From: Pseudobdellovibrionaceae bacterium
Lineage (GTDB): Bacteria > Bdellovibrionota > Bdellovibrionia > Bdellovibrionales > Bdellovibrionaceae
Assembly: GCA_021731025.1 (NCBI GenBank)
Contig: JAKFYD010000029.1
Coordinates: forward strand, 1-63,951
Length of the DNA stretch: 63,951 bases
Reading direction: 5' to 3'
Made by a program: the position numbers and the translations under genes. The notes beneath the pieces were generated by a model. The model did no database searches, was not told the DNA's origin, and saw nothing but the letters and a program-made list of their open reading frames with translations. The number at the start of each line of letters is the position of its first letter. Within the stretch, counting starts at the first letter, position 1. This document shows, piece after piece, positions 24,436 through 31,656 of the stretch.

Positions 24436-24799
24436 ACATTTTAAATTTCAATTGAATGACGAAATATCGACATTAGAAATTTTCTTTTCTGGAGAATTGA
24501 AGGGTATTGATGATTTCAAAACGGATACTTTCACAAAATTAGTAAGAAAGATTAAATCAGATGCCGAAAGTAAATTAGTTTATCTCAATTTAAACGACAT
24601 ACAGTTTTGGGATACTGAAGGAATGAGGCAAACGCTTATACTAGCTCATGATATTAATTCTAAGGTAGGAAATGATCTTAGAGTGGCTATAGTTGCTCCT
24701 CGTGATGGTTATTTGTATAAAAGAGCTATCGAAAAATACAAAGATATTGTTGATAAAACAGTAAAGTGGAAAATTACTTCCACCAGTGACTTAATTTAA
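24425..24799 (+). CDS. STAS-like anti-anti-sigma protein
   Basis: 124 residues from the ATG at 24425, preceded by AGGAG at a six-base spacing. The core KLVYLNLNDIQFWDTEGMRQ followed by TLILAHDINSKVGNDLRVAI corresponds to the STAS strand-loop-helix 'v.lDl..v.fiDS.Gl..L'. The usual phosphorylated Ser is replaced by Thr (D-T-E-G, about residue 61). The N-terminal strand region (STLEIFFSGELKGIDDFKTD) also fits. It would be the phosphorylation switch between the upstream kinase and phosphatase. No sigma factor gene is adjacent, so the final target is unknown. Confidence 0.65.
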   Translation: MDIKHFKFQLNDEISTLEIFFSGELKGIDDFKTDTFTKLVRKIKSDAESKLVYLNLNDIQFWDTEGMRQTLILAHDINSKVGNDLRVAIVAPRDGYLYKRAIEKYKDIVDKTVKWKITSTSDLI

Positions 24800-25037
24800 C
24801 TAATTTTAATCGTGAAGTTTGAATAAGAATAAATTGATATGCAAAATATGCGAACTGTATAGAGCTACAAGAGGCCTACTTGGTATCGCTCTGTGACGCT
24901 TCTCAAAACTCAACTGCTTGATAATGTTATATTACTGAATAAGGCCAGTTATTTAAGGAGCACGCATTATAGACCTGTACTCCCTACCAACTTTTTCCTC
25001 GTTTATACTCAGATTTTTCAGATATCAGAACAGCTTT

Positions 25038-25076
25038 CAGTATTCGGTTTCAGTATTCGGTTTCAGTATTCGGTTT
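25038..25076 (+). repeat. Three perfect tandem copies of a 13-bp unit
   Basis: CAGTATTCGGTTT occurs three times without gaps at 25038, 25051 and 25064, followed by a partial fourth copy (CAGTA). The unit shares CAGTAT with the quasi-palindrome that follows at 25101, so the whole block may have arisen by slippage from one sequence. An array of protein-binding iterons is an alternative. Confidence 0.85.
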
Positions 25077-25100
25077 CAGTACGGTATTCTGAATGCAGCA

Positions 25101-25138
25101 CAGTATCCTGGATGCTGGGCCCGGTATCCGGGATACTG
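25101..25138. repeat. 38-bp loop-free quasi-palindrome
   Basis: The first 19 bases (25101-25119, CAGTATCC...CTGGG) pair with the next 19 (25120-25138, CCCGG...GGATACTG). All positions are Watson-Crick except three, and each of the three is a G-T pair on the strand shown. The centre is GGGCCC. A weaker outer pair, GTATTC near 25085 and GAATAC near 25143, extends it. It could be a transcription terminator without a T-run, a cruciform-forming recombination site or a structured RNA. Confidence 0.8.
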
Positions 25139-25206
25139 GGTTGAATACAGGAAGCTGAGCTACTTTATCCCCAACAGGAAAACCCTAATCCTTCGAAAGA
25201 AAAGTA

Positions 25207-25698
25207 ATGCAAAAAATATATCTCAAAGAAATGTTAGAAGAAGAATTTGAATCCTTTTTTAAACAAAGTGTAGAAGCCTACTCCTCAGATCTTTCAATTG
25301 AGGAAAACATCTTAATTGATGAAGCCCGTGCAGCTGCCGAAAAACAGTTTGCTCAGCTCTTGCCCAACAAAATTACGACTCCGGAGAACTTCTTCTATAA
25401 AATTTATGACAACGATAAATCTATCGGCCACCTCTGGTTTTCAATTCGAAAAAATTTTGGAAAAGAACGTATTTTTATATGTGACATTTTTGTTCAGGAA
25501 TCTCAAAGAGGGAAAGGCTTTGGCACTTTTGCATTAAAGTGGCTTGATTCAAAAGCGCAAGAACTGGGATTTTTAGAAATCGGACTTCATGCATTTGCAC
25601 AAAATACTAAAGCGCAATCATTATATAGACAACTAGGTTACAAGTTGACGAGTGTTTATATGAAGAAGAATTTATCTAAAGAAGCCAATAATCTTTGA
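25207..25698 (+). CDS. GNAT-family N-acetyltransferase
   Basis: 163 residues. The acetyl-CoA-binding segment is FICDIFVQESQRGKGFGTFA followed by LKWLDSKAQELGF, with the Q/R-x-x-G-x-G/A pattern (QRGKGFG, about 105-111). It is followed by the usual NTKAQSLYRQLGYK end of GNAT domains. The N-terminus (EEEFESFFKQSVEAYSSDLS) is the common helix pair. The substrate cannot be predicted. It lies just outside the presumed right edge of the second element and is transcribed on its own. Confidence 0.85.
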   Translation: MQKIYLKEMLEEEFESFFKQSVEAYSSDLSIEENILIDEARAAAEKQFAQLLPNKITTPENFFYKIYDNDKSIGHLWFSIRKNFGKERIFICDIFVQESQRGKGFGTFALKWLDSKAQELGFLEIGLHAFAQNTKAQSLYRQLGYKLTSVYMKKNLSKEANNL

Positions 25699-25733
25699 AT
25701 GACAAAAGACCGAATTAAGTTAAAACTCTAAGA

Positions 25734-26360
25734 ATGCAAACACACTTCACCTTAGCTGAAGCTAAACAAATTCTCGTTCAACAGGTTCATGAAATGTTCG
25801 AGTGGGTTGGATTCGAAACCCGAAATAAATATCGAATCATCGATTCGCAGGGGCACGAGATCGCTTTTGCGGCCGAACAGCAAAAAGGATTATTGAATCT
25901 TCTTTTTAGACAGTGGCTCGGTCATTGGAGGAAGTTCGATGTTCATTTTTTCTCGAATGATCGAGTGATTTTTATGATTGGTCATCATCCTTTTCGGTGG
26001 TTCTTTCAGCGTCTTGAGTTGAAAGACACTCACGGACGCTTTCTTGGTGCTATTCAACGTCGTTTTTCGATTTTATCCAAAAGATTTGATGTTGAAAATG
26101 AGCATGGAATTGTGATTATGGAAGTTTCCTCGCCTATTTGGAGAATATGGAATTTTACATTCTTGAGTCGGGGACGAGCCGTGGCCGTTATCAATAAAAA
26201 ATGGTCTGGTTTATTTTCTGAAGCGCTTACAGACCGGGATAATTTTTTGATTGATTACTCGGATCCTTCGCTTTCAGAAACCTCAAAGAAGCTGGTCTTA
26301 GCGGCTGCAATTTTTGTGGATCTGATGTTTTTTGAAAGAAAAGCAGGTTCCAGTAGATAA
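25734..26360 (+). CDS. Phospholipid-scramblase/LURP-one-like protein
   Basis: 208 residues. The alternating strands VGFETRNKYRIIDSQGHEIA, LKDTHGRFLGAIQRRFSILS, RFDVENEHGIVIMEVSSPIW and GRAVAVINKKWSGLFSEALT follow the twelve-stranded Tubby/LURP-one barrel. The final hydrophobic helix (KKLVLAAAIFVDLMFF) is the usual buried or membrane-associated C-terminus. In bacteria this family has no established activity; true scrambling of lipids is not implied. A converging terminator follows at 26413. Confidence 0.75.
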   Translation: MQTHFTLAEAKQILVQQVHEMFEWVGFETRNKYRIIDSQGHEIAFAAEQQKGLLNLLFRQWLGHWRKFDVHFFSNDRVIFMIGHHPFRWFFQRLELKDTHGRFLGAIQRRFSILSKRFDVENEHGIVIMEVSSPIWRIWNFTFLSRGRAVAVINKKWSGLFSEALTDRDNFLIDYSDPSLSETSKKLVLAAAIFVDLMFFERKAGSSR

Positions 26361-26412
26361 ACTACTAGCTTGTTATGTCTGAGCCATTTTTAAAATTCCA
26401 AATTCATCTCTG

Positions 26413-26445
26413 AAAATATCTGAAGCAAAGAGCTTCAGATATTTT
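26413..26445. terminator. Bidirectional terminator
   Basis: AAAATATCTGAAGC and GCTTCAGATATTTT pair perfectly over 14 bases around a five-base loop. The A-run and T-run give U-rich tails on both strands. It separates the converging scramblase-like gene and the small exported protein gene. Confidence 0.85.
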
Positions 26446-26452
26446 CTAGTTG

Positions 26453-26761
26453 TTATTTATCTTTCTTTGTATCGCTCTTTTTATGGTGTTTATGCATTCC
26501 TTTTCCCATCTTGCCCATCATCGAACAATGACCTTTATCTTTCATGTCATGACATTGACCGCGCATCTGTTCGTGGCAATCTTCAATAGATGAATCTGAT
26601 CGAAGGCACTGAGCCATTTTCTCGTGAGTTACTGCCATCTCTTCCCGAGACTCTTTTGAGGGCGCCGATTTCGAATCTTTTTGCGCCGGCGATGATTCGT
26701 TAGCCATAACTCCCATGCTAAAAGCTAAGACCATTGAAGCTGTAAGTAGACTTTTTTTCAT
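26453..26761 (-). CDS. Small exported Met/His/Cys-rich protein
   Basis: 102 residues: a signal peptide (MKKSLLTASMVLAFSMGVMA) then a charged region with four cysteines (MAQCLRSDSSIEDCHEQMRG followed by QCHDMKDKGHCSMMGKMG) and a His/Met/Lys tail (MGKGMHKHHKK). The composition suggests periplasmic metal binding, for example copper, but there is no recognised domain. It lies downstream of the OsmC-like gene on the same strand, 27 bp away, so it may belong to the stress operon. Confidence 0.65.
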   Translation of the reverse strand: MKKSLLTASMVLAFSMGVMANESSPAQKDSKSAPSKESREEMAVTHEKMAQCLRSDSSIEDCHEQMRGQCHDMKDKGHCSMMGKMGKGMHKHHKKSDTKKDK

Positions 26762-26788
26762 TTGCTCTCCTTTGAGATAGTTATTAAT

Positions 26789-27226
26789 TTAAAATTTAGC
26801 ACTGCCTTTTCCAATTTCCTTTCCATTTAGGATCACATGATATTCAATCGGGAATGCTTTCGCAAGCATGGCACTCACTCCGCAGTATTTTGTTTGTGAA
26901 AGACTAACAGCTTCATTGATTTTTTCTGCATCCACGGCGCCGTCGACCACGAAGGTTAAAATTGCTTTTTCAAAAACGATAGGGTGTGAGCCAGTTGAAG
27001 GTATGATCTCAACATCCACGCGAAAATTTGCCGGAGGCTGCTTGTATTTTTTCAAAAGAGCAATGACATCCATGGCAGTGCATCCGCCTAAACCCATGGC
27101 TACGAGCTCTTTGGGAGAGGCGCCCGAATCTTTTCCGAGAGGTGATTTGGCATCCATGGGGACAATGTGATCATCAACACTGCCCTCAAACTTCATCCCA
27201 TCTTTCCAAATGATTGCTGTCTTCAT
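26789..27226 (-). CDS. OsmC/Ohr-family protein
   Basis: 145 residues: GLGGCTAMDVIALLKKYKQP with the first catalytic Cys, and SLSQTKYCGVSAMLAKAFPI with the second, as in OsmC-type peroxidatic thiol proteins. The N-terminal Gly/Asp loop (DAKSPLGKDSGASPKELVAM) is typical of the YhfA/OsmC branch rather than Ohr. The family reduces organic peroxides and, in persulfide contexts, handles sulfane sulfur. Its neighbours (persulfide dioxygenase, sulfite exporter, sulfur importers) suggest that second role (inference). Confidence 0.85.
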   Translation of the reverse strand: MKTAIIWKDGMKFEGSVDDHIVPMDAKSPLGKDSGASPKELVAMGLGGCTAMDVIALLKKYKQPPANFRVDVEIIPSTGSHPIVFEKAILTFVVDGAVDAEKINEAVSLSQTKYCGVSAMLAKAFPIEYHVILNGKEIGKGSAKF

Positions 27227-27338
27227 ATTTCACTCCGTTACATTATGTAAAAGCAACTTATGGGCCATCTTAAACAGACCATTAAGAGTTTTTCGCTCGA
27301 TCTTTCGAGCTAATTTGTCTCTGAGGCTGCCAATTTGT

Positions 27339-27373
27339 CCCATTAACTGATTGCACGAAAATCAGTTAATGGG
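27339..27373. repeat. Perfect 14-bp hairpin overlapping the end of the persulfide dioxygenase gene
   Basis: CCCATTAACTGATT (27339-27352) pairs exactly with AATCAGTTAATGGG (27360-27373) around seven bases, and the stop codon at 27362-27364 lies in the stem. There is no T-run on the minus strand after it, so a classical terminator is doubtful. An mRNA 3'-end stabiliser or attenuator before the downstream OsmC gene is possible. Confidence 0.75.
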
Positions 27374-28219
27374 GATGCGTAAGTACCGTTGACCATTCTT
27401 TTCTGGTCTAGGAAGTTTACCTGCATCAATATTGACCTGGACTGATGGCAGTAACAACTTGGGCGCAGCAAGAGTGCGATCCCGCTCTGTGCGAAAGCGC
27501 ACAAAATCTTCAAGCGAAGTCTCTACTTTCAACTGAATGTTTTCCTTTTTTTCCTCTGCGATTGTTGCCATGAATCTCAATGGGCGGCCGTTTGGCAAGT
27601 AATCATGGCAGGTGTACACTTTCGTGTTATCGGGAAGTTTGTAGAGCCGGTCGTGCACCGAGTGATAGAGCTCGACCGCACTTCCTGCTGGAAAGTCACA
27701 TCGGCCAGTTCCATAATCAGGCATAAAAAGAGCATCACCAACAAAAACATTTCCATCGATGTAATAGGAAGCACATGCCGGGGTATGACCCGGAGTGAAA
27801 AGCGTCTTGATTTTTATCGATCCCGCTTGAAACACTTCTTCATTTTTCAGGAGCCGATCAAACTGTGACCCATCGGTTTTGAAACCCTCTGGCAGATTAA
27901 AAATTTCTTTAAAGATTTCCTGCACCTTGGTAATTTTTTCGCCAATGGCAATGCGAGCGTTTGGGAATTCTTTTTTGATGATCTGTGAGCCACTCATGTG
28001 ATCGGCGTGGGCGTGGGTTTCTAAGATAAAATGAAGCTTGAGTTCCTTTGAATGCAAAAACTCAATAACCGACTTTCCCGATTCTTCGCTGGTTTTAGAA
28101 GCTGCGGGATCATAGTCTAAAACTGGGTCAATAACGATAGCATCTTTAGTTTTTTCATCCCAGACAACGTATGTAAGGGTCCAAGTTTTTTGATCGAAGA
28201 ATTCTTTAACTTGTGTCAT
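27362..28219 (-). CDS. Persulfide dioxygenase (ETHE1/Blh-type metallo-beta-lactamase fold)
   Basis: 285 residues with the full MBL metal set: LETHAHADHMSGS, FTPGHTPACASYYIDG, VGDALFMPDYGTGRCDFP and YTCHDYLPNGR. The GTGRCDFP segment and the CHDY end are diagnostic of the ETHE1/Blh persulfide dioxygenase group, which oxidises glutathione persulfide to sulfite with one non-haem iron. Downstream and upstream genes (TauE, two YeeE parts, OsmC, divergent ArsR) match the known bigR-type sulfide detoxification operons. All metal ligands are present. Confidence 0.88.
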   Translation of the reverse strand: MTQVKEFFDQKTWTLTYVVWDEKTKDAIVIDPVLDYDPAASKTSEESGKSVIEFLHSKELKLHFILETHAHADHMSGSQIIKKEFPNARIAIGEKITKVQEIFKEIFNLPEGFKTDGSQFDRLLKNEEVFQAGSIKIKTLFTPGHTPACASYYIDGNVFVGDALFMPDYGTGRCDFPAGSAVELYHSVHDRLYKLPDNTKVYTCHDYLPNGRPLRFMATIAEEKKENIQLKVETSLEDFVRFRTERDRTLAAPKLLLPSVQVNIDAGKLPRPEKNGQRYLRIPIN

Positions 28220-28231
28220 GACATGTCTCCT

Positions 28232-29038
28232 TTAATTCAATGATAGATGGCGACCCTGCTCAAATAAAATGGCGATTCCCATAGCGAGAACGAACCAACC
28301 AAAGCTGATTTTTAATTTTTGCTCTTCAATTTTGCTTGCAAAAGTAGAACCGATAACAATTCCAAGGATGGCAATCACAGAAACGATCAATAAAAGAGGC
28401 CAATCGATAAAGGCACCTCGCAAAATATCACCAGCAAATCCTATCAGTGACTGGAGTGCAATAATCATCAACGATGTGCCGATGGCAACACGCATATGGA
28501 GCCCAATCACTAGGACAAGAGCGGGGATTATCAGGAATCCACCACCAGCACCGACAAATCCAGCAATGACTCCGACAATAAAGCCTTCAACAACAACGAA
28601 TGCCTTATGTAAGATAGAAGAATTTTCTATCGCCTTTCGTTCGCTGCGCTTCCTGATCATCGAGTATGAGGCCGCAATCATCAGAAGAGCAAAGGTGGCC
28701 ATTATCAAAATCTCTTTTGTTAAATTAAAACCGCTGAAGCTGAGGATAACATCTGGAACTCTTGGAAGAATGAAGCCACGCGAAAGAGTCACTCCGATAA
28801 TGCTAGGAATTGCGAACGAGAAACCAGCTCTAAAATCAATTTCTCCTTTTCTGATAGACATGGCGCTGCCGATGAGAGCCGTCACGCCAACAATGAAAAG
28901 TGAATAGCCCGCAGCTACAGTTGGTGGAAAATGAAAGAAGTAAACCATAATTGGAACAGTCAAGATGGATCCCCCGCCGCCCATCAGACCAAGAATGATT
29001 CCCATTGCAAGGCTTGCAATGTAACCAAGGATTTCCAT
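28232..29038 (-). CDS. Sulfite exporter TauE/SafE-family permease
   Basis: 268 residues with about eight hydrophobic segments and the paired family motifs: IILGLMGGGGSILTVPIMVY near the start and VIAGFVGAGGGFLIIPALVL in the second half. The family exports sulfite or other sulfur anions. It lies 13 bp from the persulfide dioxygenase, whose product is sulfite, so a dedicated exporter in the same operon is the natural reading. The long antisense frame over this gene is an artefact of its Ile/Ala codons. Confidence 0.85.
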   Translation of the reverse strand: MEILGYIASLAMGIILGLMGGGGSILTVPIMVYFFHFPPTVAAGYSLFIVGVTALIGSAMSIRKGEIDFRAGFSFAIPSIIGVTLSRGFILPRVPDVILSFSGFNLTKEILIMATFALLMIAASYSMIRKRSERKAIENSSILHKAFVVVEGFIVGVIAGFVGAGGGFLIIPALVLVIGLHMRVAIGTSLMIIALQSLIGFAGDILRGAFIDWPLLLIVSVIAILGIVIGSTFASKIEEQKLKISFGWFVLAMGIAILFEQGRHLSLN

Positions 29039-29040
29039 AA

Positions 29041-29481
29041 TTAATCCCGCAACTTTAAGTAAGGTTCGGTTTTCTTAAAGAGGAACATGCCAAAAATCAT
29101 CGCTGCAACAAAGGCGATCGAGCGAATGTCAGTTGATGCGATTGAGACTACCCCCGGTCCAGGGCAATATCCTCCAAGTCCCCAACCAATCCCAAACAAG
29201 GACGAGCCCAAAATCAATCTTGGTGTAAGTTCTTTGCGCGTGGGTATGTGCCACTTTGTATCCAGCAACGGGGATGGTCTGCGCTTTATGAACGGGTAAC
29301 TGGCCGCATGGACTGCGACAGCTCCTACCATAACGAACAGAAGGGATGGATCCCAATCTGATGGATTTAAGAATGCGATAATTTTCTGGGGTTGTGTCAT
29401 GCCCGAGATTGCAAGACCAATTGCGAAGAGAAGACCTACAGCAAAGGAAACGGCATTTTGTTTTGCAAAATTCGATTTCAT
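29041..29481 (-). CDS. YeeE/YedE-family sulfur transporter subunit (second half)
   Basis: 146 residues, three or four hydrophobic segments. The conserved segments are FAIGLAISGMTQPQKIIAFL and GIGWGLGGYCPGPGVVSIAS with the family Cys in GYCPGPG. It corresponds to the C-terminal half of YeeE/YedE (TsuA-type thiosulfate importer). Overlaps the other half by four bases (29478-29481), so they act as a split transporter. Substrate is thiosulfate or sulfide-derived sulfur (family knowledge). Confidence 0.8.
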   Translation of the reverse strand: MKSNFAKQNAVSFAVGLLFAIGLAISGMTQPQKIIAFLNPSDWDPSLLFVMVGAVAVHAASYPFIKRRPSPLLDTKWHIPTRKELTPRLILGSSLFGIGWGLGGYCPGPGVVSIASTDIRSIAFVAAMIFGMFLFKKTEPYLKLRD

Positions 29482-29909
29482 AATGAGTCTCCAGCAAAAT
29501 AGCGAACAAGTTGCACGGTCATAAATCCGAAAAGTATAAATGTCAGCGTAGCAATGATTGACCTGATTGATAGACGACTTATTCCGCAGACTCCGTGACC
29601 ACTGGTGCAGCCACTGCCCATCACTGTTCCGTATCCAACAACAAGACCTGCAATAAGTACCTGTAGTGTGCTGCGATCAGAGATATTGACGAGAAGATCA
29701 GGCCGCTTAAGTTTCATTAAGACACCGCCTGCAACTAGGCCCGCCAGAAAAAACCATCGCCACAGTCCTTCCCGGTTTGGCTTTGCCAGAGAAGAGTTAA
29801 TGATTCCGCTGATTCCAGTAACTCGTCCATTAAAAAGCAGCATAATTGTTACCGAAAGACCGATAAGACAGCCTCCGACCAGAGAATAAAATATTGAATT
29901 CCATTCCAT
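29478..29909 (-). CDS. YeeE/YedE-family sulfur transporter subunit (first half)
   Basis: 143 residues; first gene of the minus-strand sulfur operon. LVGGCLIGLSVTIMLLFNGR, then VGYGTVMGSGCTSGHGVCGI with the Cys-rich loop typical of YeeE/YedE (GSGCTSGHGVCG), the thiosulfate-handling motif. Together with the next gene it rebuilds a full transporter of about 290 residues. The start lies about 90 bp from the divergent ArsR-type regulator, so both share a control region. Confidence 0.82.
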   Translation of the reverse strand: MEWNSIFYSLVGGCLIGLSVTIMLLFNGRVTGISGIINSSLAKPNREGLWRWFFLAGLVAGGVLMKLKRPDLLVNISDRSTLQVLIAGLVVGYGTVMGSGCTSGHGVCGISRLSIRSIIATLTFILFGFMTVQLVRYFAGDSL

Positions 29910-29978
29910 TTTTGTTCCTCATTTAAATGCATTAAGCAGGCCTTCAGCGATTATTCTTCGCTTGCCGTTTAATTTAAT

Positions 29979-29990
29979 ATATTATAATAT
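29979..29990. promoter_or_regulatory. AT palindrome in the divergent sulfur-operon control region
   Basis: ATATTATAATAT is a perfect 12-bp palindrome, seven bases before the start codon of the ArsR-type regulator and about 70 bp before the divergent transporter gene. BigR-type repressors are known to bind AT-rich palindromes in such positions. A probable operator (inference). Confidence 0.6.
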
Positions 29991-29996
29991 CATAAT

Positions 29997-30311
29997 ATGA
30001 ATAGTCAAGGTGCTATTAAAAACTTGTCGAATCTGAGGCGCAATAGTGAAGAAGTGGCTGCTTTACTTAAGCAATTATCTCACCCACAAAGGCTATTGAT
30101 TCTTTGTAGCCTAGCTGAAGGAGAAAAATCAGTTGGAGACATCGAAAGAGCTTGTGGAGCTTCTCAGTCTGCTGTTTCTCAATTTTTGAAGGGTATGCGT
30201 TTAGAGGGCCTTATTGTTGCCCGGCGCGAAGGGAAGCAAGTTTACTATAAAATTGTAGATAAAAGAGTTCTTAAACTTATCAAGTCGCTTTATTTTATTT
30301 TCTGCAAATAG
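29997..30311 (+). CDS. ArsR-family repressor, BigR/SqrR-like
   Basis: 104 residues, a winged helix: VAALLKQLSHPQRLLILCSL, then GDIERACGASQSAVSQFLKG and GLIVARREGKQVYYKIVDKR. Cysteines sit in the first helix region (LILCSL), in RACGA and at the C-terminus (FIFCK). BigR/SqrR sense persulfides through a cysteine pair; the exact pair here is not certain. It is divergent from the sulfur operon. No Shine-Dalgarno stretch precedes the ATG, which sits against an AT palindrome; a leaderless message or a later start is possible. Confidence 0.82.
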   Translation: MNSQGAIKNLSNLRRNSEEVAALLKQLSHPQRLLILCSLAEGEKSVGDIERACGASQSAVSQFLKGMRLEGLIVARREGKQVYYKIVDKRVLKLIKSLYFIFCK

Positions 30312-30361
30312 TTAGGTGACCGTCTAACGCCTCAGAAATGTTTTGAGCCTTCTTTATTTGG

Positions 30362-30403
30362 GACAAATTGTCATAGGCCAATCACTATTTTTGACAATTT
30401 GTC
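30362..30403. promoter_or_regulatory. Two palindromic operator-like sites, 31 bp apart
   Basis: GACAAATTGTC at 30362-30372 and GACAATTTGTC at 30393-30403, each followed by ATA. The centres are 31 bp apart, close to three helical turns, so two dimers would bind on one face. The sites lie about 100-140 bp upstream of the CBS-domain gene. The inner TTGACA could serve as a -35 element. The binding protein is unknown. Confidence 0.55.
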
Positions 30404-30504
30404 ATAAGAGCTAAGCTCATTGTCAATTCAATTGGTTCTCCATTTGGCAGGCAATTTGGAATGGTTTCTGTGCAAGAAAATCTTTCTCAACTAAGGAGTG
30501 AAAA

Positions 30505-30912
30505 ATGAAAGCAATCCCCACAGTTCAAAAATTTATGACTCATGTTCCTAAATCTATTGGCTTTGATCAAACTATCGCACAGGCTAGCGAGTTTATGCAA
30601 AAGCTCCATCTGAGACATTTACCTGTTCTTAAAGGTGGTCAGTTAATTGGCATTCTTACGGATCGGGATATTAATCTTGTACTGGGATTCAAAGATGTTG
30701 ACGCTTCGGTGATGAAAGTGGAAGAAGCTTTTACACCCGATCCCTATTTTACCAGTCCAACGGCGCCGCTCAATGAGGTCGTTGCACAAATGGCTGAAAA
30801 AAAATATGGCTGCGCATTGGTTGTCGATAACGGAAAATTAGTTGGCATTTTTACAGAGGTCGATGCTTATAAAGCATTAGCTGAGCTTCTTGAAACTCGC
30901 TTGAAACATTAA
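30505..30912 (+). CDS. Two-CBS-domain protein
   Basis: 135 residues made only of a CBS pair: LRHLPVLKGGQLIGILTDRD in the first and YGCALVVDNGKLVGIFTEVD in the second, with the GILT-D-R-D and GIFT-E-V-D ends that bind adenosine nucleotides. AAGGAG precedes the ATG at a good distance. Such proteins sense the energy state and often partner with other enzymes or channels; no partner is evident here. The palindromic sites upstream suggest regulation. Confidence 0.88.
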   Translation: MKAIPTVQKFMTHVPKSIGFDQTIAQASEFMQKLHLRHLPVLKGGQLIGILTDRDINLVLGFKDVDASVMKVEEAFTPDPYFTSPTAPLNEVVAQMAEKKYGCALVVDNGKLVGIFTEVDAYKALAELLETRLKH

Positions 30913-30949
30913 CGATTAACTATCGCAAACTCAGTCAGAACATTAGGGG

Positions 30950-31599
30950 TTCCATTCTTTTATGGATCAAAAGGTGCACAATGCGGTTCTTGTTTAGAAG
31001 GAGCGCATTCCCAATGCGGGGGTAAACCAATGGGTGGGTGGCGTTTTGGTAATACCATAGATGGAGCTCAAGCCGAATATCTGCTTGTGCCCAATGCAAT
31101 AGCGAATTTGGCTCTGATTCCTGATCATTTGACTGATGAAGAAGTTCTTATGTGTCCCGATATTATGAGCACAGGTTTTAGTGGAGCGGAAAGTGGAAAA
31201 GTAAAAATCGGAGACACCGTCGCAGTATTTGCCCAAGGACCTATCGGTTTGTGTGCAACCGCAGGAGCAAAGCTCAGCGGGGCGAGTTTAATCATAACTG
31301 TTGATAGCCACGAAATCCGCTTGAAAATGTCAAGACAAGTGGGCGCGGACGTGACTATCAATTTTAAAGAAAAGGATCTAGATGCCTTCTCGGCAGGTCT
31401 TGGTGATCAAACCTTGATCACCACGTTGTGCCCTGGAGGTAAAGAAAGAATGCGAAGACTAATGACGGTCTTAAGCACAAAAAGACCTGATTTGAAACCA
31501 ATGGTAACTCATCGGTTTAAGTTAAACCAAATCTTAGAAGCTTATGATATTTTTTCGAATCAAAGAGATGGAGTTCTTAAGGTCGCCATCGCACCCTAG
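30950..31599 (+). pseudogene. Zinc-dependent alcohol dehydrogenase remnant
   Basis: Frame open from the CBS stop but without a plausible start; homology begins near 30950 with GSKGAQCGSCLEGAHSQCGG, the structural-zinc loop. It continues through FGNTIDGAQAEYLLVPNA and IGDTVAVFAQGPIGLCATAG, then jumps at about 31380 to the C-terminal MVTHRFKLNQILEAYDIFSN. The catalytic-zinc N-terminal part is missing and an internal piece of the nucleotide-binding domain appears deleted. It is a decayed gene; the first in-frame ATG at 31030 is internal to the fold. Confidence 0.8.
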
Positions 31600-31656
31600 T
31601 CCAATTGAATTTTTTTTCAGCCTATTTTGGTCACAACCTTTGTTCTGGAATTCAAA

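Larger units (their letters stand above)
24800..25206. other. Gene-free stretch at the presumed right end of the second element
   Basis: About 400 bp without a convincing gene. It contains CTCCCTACCAA at 24980-24990, which also occurs in the same orientation at 16417-16427 beside the second integrase (a candidate but short attachment core). It also holds the 13-bp tandem repeats and the 38-bp quasi-palindrome listed separately. A short open frame over the repeats is low-complexity and is not accepted as a gene. Confidence 0.5.

Noticed and set aside
25038-25140. CRISPR-like array
   Set aside because: The units are 13 bp with no spacers and no cas genes are near.
24893-25144. 83-residue ORF over the repeat block
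   Set aside because: Most of it is translated tandem repeat and palindrome, without a ribosome-binding site.
28269-28907. 212-residue ORF on the plus strand
   Set aside because: It is antisense to the TauE/SafE gene, has a codon-shadow composition (many Ile, Thr, Pro), and no ribosome-binding site or family pattern.
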